From contig NC_133666.1 of assembly GCF_037893015.1 (NCBI RefSeq), forward strand, positions 626,102,310-626,166,309: a DNA stretch of 64,000 bases. Reading direction: 5' to 3'. Below, in pieces: positions 56,036 through 64,000 of this stretch (position 1 is the stretch's first letter; every line of letters starts with the position of its first letter). The position numbers and the translations under genes were made by a program. The notes beneath the pieces are model-generated. The model searched no databases. It was given only the letters and a program-made list of their open reading frames with translations, and was not told the origin of the DNA. Origin of the DNA: Macrotis lagotis (Eukaryota > Chordata > Mammalia > Peramelemorphia > Peramelidae).

Positions 56036-56962
56036 ACATAAAAATTAAAATTTAAACCAAAAAACAAAAGAGAAGAAATTGCCTTCCATTCTGTGGAACT
56101 CTTTACCAGATCTACAACTCGATTTTTCCTGGGCCTCAGATTCATTAAGCAACTACCTGCTAAGTTCAGGTACAATTCTAGGCCTGTTGAAGAGCTTACA
56201 TTCTGGAGAGGTGAGATACGGTGAGGCTAAAGAGAAAAGTACAAACCAGACTTGTTTTGAGTATGCACCTAGGATAGCCTTGAACATTCTATGGGGGAAA
56301 GTCAGATAATGGGAATAGGGGAAGGGGTTGCTTTTTGTTTTGACTTCATCTGGAAGCTAGACTGCTCAACCTCTCCCTTGTGCTTGCTGTCTTCACTTCT
56401 AAGGAAGAGAAAAAAATTAGCTTTTAAGGCTCAACTCCTGCTGAGAAGTGACAATGGCATTTTTGTTCTGTGGTTTTTGTTTTTAAAAGGGTATTTTTCT
56501 CATAATGCTTTCAAAGTCTGAAGGTCGGAGGAAATTCACCTGCCTGTATCTTCGTAAAATCAGGAAATAGCTGACGGCTTCCCAGGTGTGATTGCTTTGG
56601 GGTCAATCCTCCACAGAGAGGAAAGGCTAGGGAGACTATCTTTGGGGAGATCAGGGCCAGTCATGCCCCGGAGCCATACAAGAGACAAAAAGCTTCAGCC
56701 GTGGTCATGGAGCATTCATTAGGTGTCCAAGGGAAACAGAGGGATTGAGGAGAAGAGACCTTGATGTCTCTCCTGGAGTGTGTGGGTAGCGGTACTTAGG
56801 AAAGGCTGTAGCCCCGCAGGAAACACCCCAGGAACTGGTTTCTCAGGGCTTAGGAATGGTTGCCAGGGGTCTCTGCAAAGCGCTTCATTTGCAGTCAGGA
56901 TGTCACGGGTTAAAGAGGATGCCTAAGTCACATCGTGCGTTGGAGGTGAAGATAAGTTGAAA

Positions 56963-56972
56963 ATCACCCCAC
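56963..56972 (+). promoter_or_regulatory. LDLR: Sterol regulatory element (SRE-1) ATCACCCCAC
   Basis: This is an exact ten-base match to the SREBP-binding SRE-1 of the LDLR promoter. It lies 184 bases before the start codon. Confidence 0.95.
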
Positions 56973-56975
56973 ATT

Positions 56976-56989
56976 AAACTCCTCCCCCC
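56976..56989 (+). promoter_or_regulatory. LDLR: Sp1 site (LDLR promoter repeat 3)
   Basis: aaactcctcccccc corresponds to human repeat 3, which binds Sp1 and cooperates with SREBP at the adjacent SRE. Confidence 0.9.
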
Positions 56990-56999
56990 ATGGAAGCCG

Positions 57000-57020
57000 C
57001 ACATTGGAATTCTGCAAATA
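57000..57020 (+). promoter_or_regulatory. LDLR: LDLR TATA-like region
   Basis: This matches human 'cacattgaaatgctgtaaat' with a few changes, at the same place after repeat 3. It probably positions the start sites downstream. Confidence 0.7.
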
Positions 57021-57155
57021 ACTCCTGCCCCCCAAGCATTTCCCACACAGACGGGCTAAGTCACGCCTGGGTTTAAAGCCCAGTTAGAAGCAACTGTGGG
57101 CAGCGGACCCAAGAGAAGCGGGGGGCAGAAAAGCAGCTAAAGGGGAGAAGGAAGC

Positions 57156-57237
57156 ATGAAGGGCTTAAGGGCTTTAGCCGAGCTGCGGAGTTCAGTGCTC
57201 CTCGTCCTCCTGCTTCTACCCACTGCCACGATCGCAG
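57156..57237 (+). CDS. LDLR: LDLR exon 1, signal peptide
   Basis: It has 27 codons plus one base, then gtaagg. MKGLRALAELRSSVLLVLLL followed by PTATIA is a signal peptide with a charged start and a long leucine core. Phase 1 after exon 1 agrees with human LDLR exon 1 (67 coding bases, also phase 1). The start codon is the first ATG after the conserved promoter. The gene encodes the LDL receptor, which takes up apoB/apoE lipoproteins by endocytosis. Sequence similarity is weak, as expected for a signal peptide, so identity rests on promoter, phase and synteny after SMARCA4. Confidence 0.88.
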
Positions 57238-57654
57238 GTAAGGGTCCCCTCTCCCCTCTCTTGACTGGGCTCACTGGTTCCGATGCCTGTGGGTCCAGGG
57301 GCTGCTGCCCTCGGTCTCCCCGAAGCTCCAAAACACATCTTAGCCGCTGCTCTTTCCTAGAAGGCGCTGGGGGGATCGATGAGTAGGTAGCCAGGTCCCC
57401 AGAGACTCAGACTCAGCCCCCTGGGTAAGCCGCTGCCTTGGGCTGAGGCTCCAGCTGGAGATGAAGATAAACTTGATACAAGATAAAGCTAAACCACATA
57501 CTATTTGTGAGCTTGAAAGGCTCTTTCCCAATGGTGGGATAACTACCCCTTTCTGCCTCACTTTCCTCATCTGGGAAAGAAGATGATTTTCAAGGTCCTC
57601 TCCAGCTCTCATTTTCTGTTATCTTGCAGTTTCAATCTTGCTACAGGTAGCTCC

Positions 57655-57800
57655 TAGCTGCATGACCCTAGGCAAGTCAATTTAACTGTCTGAGTCTCAA
57701 GTCTCTCATAATAAAAGCAACCCCATTTCATAAGGTTGTGGTGAGTAATTAGATAAAGGAGACAAAGTGCTATGCAAACCTTAAAGTTTTATACATATAC
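57655..57800 (+). mobile_element. MIR, + strand
   Basis: It holds 'tagctgcatgaccctaggca' and 'cataaggttgtggtgagtaa'. This is a core-SINE with both halves visible. Confidence 0.65.
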
Positions 57801-58739
57801 TAGCTCTCATTAGCCAATGAGAGACTCACTCACAGCTACCAGAGCAGCTTGGCCAGAAGCAAATTTCATAATAGTGAGATGGATATTGAGAAAATGGGCA
57901 TTGTGAGTCTTTGCCAACAAGTCTATTTATTGCCTCTGTTGATTGACTGTTTCAGGGAAACTCAGAACAGGCCCTTGGCTGCTTCTCTGTGACTTTATAC
58001 CCTTGAGTTGTGAAATATTCCCAAGTAGAAGTTGCCAGGATTCATGTCTCCAAGGCCTAGCATAATTCTGTGGCACATAGTAAGCCTTTATTAAATACTA
58101 ACTTTTGTAAAAGCACAGGAGCATCTCTGATTCTTTCCCATTTCCATAATATCCACGCTTAGATTCTACATCATTTCTCCTTTAATTTTAACTCTAACTC
58201 AATTTGGTTTTAAATGTGTATCAACTATGCTTGAGAATTTCCTCCTTTTGACTGTGGGATAAAAATCATTTTTTGAAAAGTATTTAAGACTGAGTCCTTA
58301 TGCTCATGGAGCTCACAGTGAAGTGTATAGGAGGAAGTGTGGGGGGAGTCAGACACTAACATAACCATCATACTGCCATAATACACAACTAAAGAAGTTC
58401 CCACTTCAGTACCCTGATGGATCCCTGACTGTCTTGGAGAATAATCTACTCATTCAATGTGAACTAATTTACTCGACTAAATGACACTATCCCAAAACAG
58501 CTTAAAACATTTTGTCTCATAAAATAGCAATTGGGTATTTCCTTTTGAAAATATCTATTATTTTACTTTTAAAAAAAGGAAAGCTAATGAAGTAACTTTA
58601 CATCTTTTTGTAGGTTTCTATGGGTTGGTTGGTTTTTAAAGGTTTTTAGCTTTTTTTTTTTTGTCTAGACCTTTGAGTCCATCAATGTGGGAAACCCTCT
58701 CCACAGATAGAAACAGGTACCACTTTATGACTTATAATA

Positions 58740-59190
58740 CTACAGTGTTGTCTGAGTCACTGAGAGCTTGAGTGACTTATCCCTGAGTCCTACAGCTAAG
58801 TATATGTCAGAGGTGGGTTTGAATGTAGACTTTCCTCTCTTCCAGGAGAAAGTCGTCTATACTCTACCACCTATTACTGGCACTACTAATTTCCTTACAC
58901 TTCTGCCATACTTTGTATAGTTTACAAGATGCTGTGCTCCCAACAACCATGAGGGGTTGCCATTAGCTGTATTTGAGAGCATTGTCATGATGACTCTCAT
59001 TTCCATAGTCAGGTTTCACAACAGTGCTTGCTTCACTACAACCTTTAGAGATAGAATTGTTGGTCCCATTACAAAGTGGAGGCAGCTGAAACTTTGAGAG
59101 GTTATGGGACTTTTCCTTGTTTACACAGCCAGGATCTAGGATGTGATTCAAACTAGAGTCTTCTAACCCGAAGTCCATTCCTCTTACTAT
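58740..59190 (-). mobile_element. Two MIR-like copies, - strand
   Basis: The first (58740-58870) has 'cttgagtgacttatccctga'. The second (59030-59190) has 'tacacagccaggatctagga' and 'gattcaaactagagtcttc'. Confidence 0.55.
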
Positions 59191-59913
59191 TCCATCATAG
59201 GCATTATGCTAGAAGGGTTCATCATTAGGCATCTTCTGCCTCCCTTCCATTTTAAAATGAGGAAGTTGAGAGTCAAGAGAGGGGAGATTTGTCCAAAGTT
59301 GTGTTTTCTAAATGGCTGATCCAGGACTCCAGCCCAAGGGTTCAGTTCCCCTTTCCCACCCCAGTTCATGCAGCCTCTTAGTCTTGCTCCTTTGCTGTTT
59401 AATAGAAGGTTGTTGCTTATTATAGCATCTATGACCTGCAAACTTGGAGAGTTCAGCTGTGGTGGCCACATTAATCGCTGACTCCCTGAATAAGAAAATG
59501 AAGTTTTCTTATAAGTAAGTTCTCTGGAGCCCGTATGAGGATGTGCCTTCCTCACGAATTTACCTCCCCCCACCTCCGGACACTCCATAGGTGATTTGGC
59601 TGCATTCCAAAGACTCCAGGAGCCAGCCACTCCTTGAAATACACAGGTAGTACTGGGGAGAACTGGCTATTCTCACAGTATTGACCTTATTCAAAGTAAA
59701 ATCTTCCGGCCCCCTATGTCATTTCCTTGAAGTCTTCAAACTGCTAGACTTGTAGGCTTTTCCCATATTACTGTTAAAGGAACTCCCTCCCAACTAAGGG
59801 AATCCCTCCCAACTAAATTAGCATCTACCCTTCTCTGTTCTCCACTGATAAATACTCTGAGGCTCCAAGCATTGGCGAGAATCTCACCCATGGAGAGTTG
59901 ATTCTGCCTGGGG

Positions 59914-59915
<2 letters not shown>

Positions 59916-59961
<46 letters not shown>
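59916..59961. repeat. (CT)23 microsatellite
   Basis: Pure CT in LDLR intron 1. Confidence 0.95.
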
Positions 59962-59965
<4 letters not shown>

Positions 59966-60420
59966 CCTTTCTTTCCCAAACTGGGACTTAACAGAAAGGA
60001 TGGAAAAAGAACACGGGATCCCCCAGCCACTGACTGTTCAGAGTTGGTGCTCCCCCGAATTGGTGATGTTATCTTTATCTTTTTCTTCTACTTTGATTAC
60101 AGTATTACTAACCCATTGTCTTTAATGTATTAGTTGCTGTATTGGATGTTATTGTAATCAATCTATTCCTTGTGTTTTGTAATTAAAATACTTTCATTCT
60201 CACGAGTGTCAGCGAGAGTGTCATTTGCAGGAACAAATCCGAACCTCATTTAAAATCACAATACACTCCCAAAATGACTGTGAGAATGGTTCAGATGAAC
60301 ATGATTGCAGTAAGTATGGACAGGTGCTGAGCAGCCTGAATGTGATTAGAGGGCTCCTGTAAGTTCTGGCTGGATCCATCAGAGCTAACCTCAGATGTTG
60401 GCTAATTAAAACTAGTGTGA

Positions 60421-60584
60421 TGGGGCAGCTAGGTGGCGCAGTGGAAAAAGCACTGGTGCTGGAGTCAGGAGTACCTGGGTTCAAATCCGGTCCCAGACAT
60501 TTAATAATTGCCTAGTTGTGTGGCCTTGGGCAATCCACTTAACCCCATTTGCCTTGCAAAACAAACAAAAAAAAACCCTAAAAA
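60421..60584 (+). mobile_element. WSINE1-like SINE, + strand
   Basis: The duplication aaaactagtgtga occurs at 60408-60420 and after the A tail. Confidence 0.93.
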
Positions 60585-60659
60585 AAAAACTAGTGTGACT
60601 TTCAAGAACACTGACTGTAGTCTCTGAGATACAGTGAAAATTGGTGGCTTAGAAATCAT

Positions 60660-61230
60660 CAACTGTCTATTTGGGAATTTAGCTGCTGACCTGTTTACTA
60701 TCATTTCCCCTTCAACATTCCCCTTAGTCATTTCCTGTCTGACTTCAACATCCTCTTCAACATTCATAAATCCAAATTATTCCCATTCTTCATGCCCCCT
60801 ATGCCTCAGTCCTTTCTTCTAGGAGACCTTTTTTGGCCTTCTTTCTAACTAATCTTCCCTTTTTTCTGAGCAGGATTTAAGTGTCTTATCACATCTTAAA
60901 TTTCCACTCCCTCTCCTGACAGAGGCTATAGCCCTTCCATACTCTTTTTGTTTTATTTTGTTTTTTTGTATTATCAGCACTTAAGATGCTGTCTGGCATA
61001 CATGGTAAATATTTAATCAATGCACTTTGATTGAGGATTTCACTATGTTTTATTGATTACCTTTCTGTACCCATCCCTCAATTGTTTCAAGTGGATAAAT
61101 CCTCTCTCCCCATCCAGGATGCAAATTCCTTGGGATAAGACATTGCCCTGTGCTAATTCATTTGTCCCCAATGTTTCTACTCCAATACTGTTTCCATAGT
61201 AACTTCACAATAAATACTGGTTGCTACATG
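60660..61230 (+). mobile_element. L2-like LINE 3' ends, + strand
   Basis: 'cacttaagatgctgtctggc' and, further on, 'gatgcaaattccttgggata' with 'cacaataaatactggttgct' look like two L2 3' ends in tandem. Confidence 0.5.
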
Positions 61231-61354
61231 ACTCATTATGTTCAATTATGAAATTAGAGAATTTGTTAATATAACAATCAAAGGGCTATATCATAAGAAG
61301 AGTCTGAGGCAGGACAGATGTGCTTGAAAATCACCAGATTTCCTCCTCTTCTAG

Positions 61355-61733
61355 CCCCTAAGACATGCGCTCATGACCAGTTCCGATGCCGTGATAGAAA
61401 GTGCATTCTCCCAAGAATTTGTCTGTGACCTGGACTGGGACTGTGAGGATGAGAGTGATGAGCTGAATTGTCCAACCCGCTTCTGCAATCCTGCAACATT
61501 CCAGTGCAACAGTACTGCATGTATCCCCAAGCTGTGAGCCTGTGATGGTGACCAGGACTGTGATGATGGCTCCGATGAATGGCCTGACAACTGTTGAGGA
61601 CACAACTTGGTCAAGGGGTCCAAATCTTGTTCTTCTCTTCAGTTCCACTGTGACAGTGGGGAGTGTATCCACATAAGCTGGAAGTGTGATGGGGGTTATG
61701 ACTGCAAGGACAAGTCTGATGAGGAGGGCTGTT
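61355..61733 (+). pseudogene. LDLR: Decayed copy of LDLR exon 4 (LA repeats 3-5)
   Basis: Its 379 bases compare with 381 in human exon 4. It begins [13 protein letters not shown] after a good acceptor (ttcctcctcttctag). It continues [73 protein letters not shown] and [12 protein letters not shown]. These are three class A modules with the linker between repeats 4 and 5, in the right order. A one-base insertion lies near 61415. Stops replace a Trp codon (near 61535) and lie after the fourth repeat (near 61595) and at the end (61733), and no donor GT follows. The copy therefore cannot be translated as it stands. Confidence 0.9.
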
Positions 61734-61769
61734 AGGGTGTCACCAGAAACTCCTTTTCCTGTAGACAAC

Positions 61770-62215
61770 TGAAATCTTTTCCTCAAACCCAGTGCCAATA
61801 CTGTTATACCCCTGCTTAACAAATTTCACTGTCTCCCCTTTACCTGCATGGCAAAATCTACTCTTCATTTCAGTACTGAAGGTTTATCCCCATCTATCCC
61901 TATTCTATCTTTCTTCCTGTGCAGACACAATAAACACTGTCCATTTTTCCAAGCAAATTAAGTCAGCTGCTTCTTCCCCTACTCCTCATTACTGCCTTTG
62001 GTCTCTGTTGAGTCCCTTTCTGGACTCCCTTATCCTTTCCCCAGGCAAGCATTGGAGGGCCAAAGTCTCCATTTATTTGCCAGAATACAAGTACTTAAAT
62101 ATCTTACCCAGTCCCTAATCTACCCACTCCTGTGGCACTTAGTAAAACAACGTTCTGGTGCTCAAGGGCACCAGGTAATGAAGATTTACAGTATTCCTAC
62201 ACACAACAGTCTCTA
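61770..62215 (+). mobile_element. L2-like LINE 3' region, + strand
   Basis: It holds 'gcttaacaaatttcactgtc' and 'tacctgcatggcaaaatcta'. It starts within 40 bases of the LDLR relic. Confidence 0.5.
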
Positions 62216-62307
62216 ACATAACCCCCTTCCTGTCTTTTTTGAAACAAAATTATTACATAATGAATGCCATATAAGTTGTAAATAAAAGTTCAAAAATAGT
62301 ATAAACA

Positions 62308-62463
62308 GGGGGTGGTTAGGTGGTACAGTGGATAGAGCACCTGCCCTGGAGTCAGGAGTACCTGAGTTCAAATCAGACCTCAGAGACTTAATAACTATCT
62401 ATCTGTGTGGCCTTTGGGCAAGCCACTTAACCCCATTGCCTTGCAAAAACAAAAACTAAAAAA
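62308..62463 (+). mobile_element. WSINE1-like SINE, + strand
   Basis: It is flanked by tagtataaaca on both sides. Confidence 0.9.
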
Positions 62464-62591
62464 AAAGTAGTATAAACAAATGTCAATTAAACAATAATAA
62501 AAACTAATATTCCCAAATTCCTTGAAATACATTTCATCCCCAATTTACAAAGATTACAAAGTTTTTTCTTTTGCCATCAAAAAACCTTTCA

Positions 62592-62757
62592 GGGGCAGCT
62601 AGGTGACACAGTGGATAGAGCATCAGTCCTGGAGTCAGTGGTACCTAAGCTCAAATCTGACTTAGGACACTTTATAATTACCTATCTGTGTGGCCTTGGA
62701 CAAGCCACTTAACCCCATTTGCCTTGCAAAAACCTAAAAAACAAAAAACAAACAAAC
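62592..62757 (+). mobile_element. WSINE1-like SINE, + strand
   Basis: It is flanked by aaaaaacctttca on both sides. It lies 130 bases after the previous copy. Confidence 0.92.
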
Positions 62758-63277
62758 AAAAAAACCTTTCAAAGCAATCAAATTCAAAACCCAAACTAAA
62801 AGAAATAACATTTAACTTTACCTAACTATTTCAGAGTTCAGACTCTAACCACAAACACAGAAAACAATTCTCTTGTATCACATTTACCAAGCTGAGATTG
62901 ATAACCTGGCCAGTACCAGATCTCAAAATATAGAGATATTTTCCCACCTCTCCAGGCCAGGCCAGTGGAGAGATGTAAAATGTCCTATAGATGTTTAAAT
63001 ACACATATACATACATAACACACAAATTAAGACCAGTCAGCAGAAATATAAACCATAGGCACAGGTTTCATTGGAAAGAGAAAATATAAATTTCCCAATC
63101 CCAGAAAAAAGTCTTCTTCCCCTTTTCTCTTAACTAATTGAACCATGAAGCTTCCCAATCAATAGCCTATTGCCCAACCCCCCCCCCCCAAACCAGTAAG
63201 AAGGCATGGGGGTCCCTTTATTTCTAGAATAAGTTTTTGGAGGGGTCTTGTCCTTGTAGTGAAACCTGCATTCCATC

Positions 63278-63517
63278 TTAGACATAAGCTTGAATTTTGA
63301 AATTCCACAAAGGAAGATTTCCCTTCTCCCTCCCCCCTCCCTCTGCAGAAGGTTGTAACTGTAGAGAATGAAAGAGAGAGCATTTGCAATTACTTGAGTT
63401 GTTGATAATACAATTTGGAGTTGTTGCATTTTGTAAATAGTAGTTAACACCATTACAAACTGTGTAATAGCATGTGACATTTTTGCTCTCAACAGAGGAA
63501 GTGCAGTTAATATACAA
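63278..63517 (-). other. Unrecognised glycoprotein-like open stretch
   Basis: The minus-strand frame opens MYINCTSSVESKNVTCYYTV and continues with further cysteines and N-glycosylation sequons (NCT, NVT, NAT, NSS). About six cysteines and at least four sequons fall within some 50 residues, which is unusual for chance sequence and suggests part of a secreted or surface protein. The family and origin (host or otherwise) are unknown. Confidence 0.35.
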
Positions 63518-63679
63518 TTCACAGCCCTTTGGTGCCCCATGGAGTATTTGATTGTAGGCTGGAAAGTGAAACTGGTTGTGGCTTCTGGAGTGAAATTTGC
63601 CATAGGCATCAGGGTCTGCTTCAGAGCCTACATCAGGGTCTGTGGCAACGAAGAGAAGTCTCTAAAACTGATTGTAAGG

Positions 63680-63822
63680 GGGGGCTAGGTGGCACAGTGG
63701 ATAGAGCACTGGCCCTGGAGTCAGGAGTACCTGAGTTCAAATCCAACCTCAAACTCTTAATAATTACCTAGCTGTGTGGCCTTGGGCAAGCCACTTAACC
63801 CCATTGCCTTTAAAAAAAAAAT
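63680..63822 (+). mobile_element. WSINE1-like SINE, + strand
   Basis: It is flanked by ctgattgta / ttgattgta. It separates two minus-strand coding-like fragments. Confidence 0.9.
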
Positions 63823-63842
63823 AATATATAAAGTTGATTGTA

Positions 63843-63940
63843 GATTTAGGGGTTTGGGTCGAACTTAACATGTATAGTGCAATCAGGCTAGCAACTGCAG
63901 TCAAAAGCAACAACAAGCAGGTCCTCAGCATCCCGTTCAT
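63843..63940 (-). other. Signal-peptide-like open stretch at window end
   Basis: The minus-strand ATG at 63940 starts MNGMLRTCLLLLLTAVASLI, followed by a short polar stretch, and the frame is then met by the SINE. The leader has the length and hydrophobicity of a signal peptide or signal anchor. No family was recognised. Confidence 0.4.
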
Positions 63941-64000
63941 GGCACTGGTGTGGACTGCTGCTGAGGAAGAAGCTTCGTCCCCTGCTGCACTGCCTCCACT

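Larger units (their letters stand above)
40226..56950. other. SMARCA4-LDLR intergenic region
   Basis: No host gene was recognised apart from a retropseudogene. The stretch 40226-41780 is free of young repeats and has a ggcggggc box near 41010 and a tgagtcac motif near 41250, but no defined regulatory element. Beyond that the region is mainly nested LINE and SINE copies. The part 42250-43320 shows nothing I could identify. Confidence 0.7.
56940..57100 (+). promoter_or_regulatory. LDLR: LDLR proximal promoter
   Basis: The order and wording follow the human LDLR promoter: 'aggtgaaga', 'ttgaaaatcaccccac', 'aaactcctccccc', then 'cacattg-aat-ctg-aaat'. The upstream human repeat 1 (a third Sp1 site) was not recognised; only its 3' flank 'gaggtgaaga' is present. 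This makes the locus sterol-regulated by inference. Confidence 0.9.
57238..61354 (+). other. LDLR: Sequence after LDLR exon 1 (intron 1)
   Basis: No exon 2 or 3 (LA repeats 1-2) could be recognised in any frame. It contains MIR copies (57655-57800 +; 58740-58870 and 59030-59190 -), a CT microsatellite, one WSINE and L2-like sequence. The rest is unrecognised. Confidence 0.7.

Noticed and set aside
61358-61822. 154-residue minus-strand ORF with a membrane-protein look
   Set aside because: It is the complement of the LDLR exon 4 relic; the cysteine-module reading on the plus strand explains it fully.

Overview
The window is mammalian, and specifically marsupial, nuclear DNA. It is saturated with one tRNA-like SINE whose head reads 'ggcagctaggtggcgcagtgg' and whose tail reads 'ttgccttgcaaaa', which matches the marsupial WSINE1 type. 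The 'acacttaataattacctag' variant and the good target-site duplications suggest an Australian lineage, probably a dasyurid-like animal. The order Dasyuromorphia is an inference; marsupial is near certain. No bacterial, CRISPR or plasmid-like structure is present.

Region 1 to about 40,225 (+ strand) is the 3' half of SMARCA4 (BRG1), the ATPase of BAF/SWI-SNF chromatin remodellers. Nineteen coding exons can be placed with consistent splice phases. They start in the middle of the ATPase domain, after the Walker A motif, which must lie upstream of the window. They run through the DEGH box, the second helicase lobe with its [11 protein letters not shown] motif, the SnAC region, a KKRGRPP AT-hook and the bromodomain to the stop at 39,774. 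Together they encode about 832 residues, close to human BRG1 from about residue 848 to the end. The alternative 32/33-residue cassette exon is present. The 3' UTR ends after an AATAAA at 40,206.

Region 40,226 to 56,950 is an intergenic repeat graveyard. It holds L1 3' ends in both orientations, a 5'-complete ORF1-only (half-L1, HAL1-like) element at about 45,297-48,845 nested in an older SINE and CR1/L3-like repeat, a non-L1 LINE with reverse transcriptase remnants, many WSINE copies and a processed RPL7A pseudogene.

Region 56,950 to 64,000 is the start of LDLR (+ strand), the known neighbour of SMARCA4 in mammals. The sterol-regulatory element and adjacent Sp1 repeat are preserved almost letter for letter. 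They are followed by exon 1 with a signal peptide and a phase-1 donor. About 4.1 kb further on, where only intron 1 would be expected, lies a decayed copy of LDLR exon 4 (LA repeats 3-5) with in-frame stops and a frameshift. No exon 2 or 3 is recognisable before it. Either the working exons 2-18 lie beyond the window and this is a relic of a partial duplication, or LDLR itself is broken here. The last kilobase carries, on the minus strand, two unrecognised secreted or membrane-protein-like fragments separated by a SINE.

Functionally the two host genes are independent: one is a constitutive chromatin ATPase, the other a sterol-regulated receptor. No confident endogenous retrovirus was identified, and I found no new multi-gene system. 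The most interesting items are the LDLR exon 4 relic, the HAL1 nest with its GC-rich SINE-like 3' segments, the tandem acceptor in front of the SMARCA4 bromodomain exon, and the unidentified minus-strand glycoprotein-like fragments.
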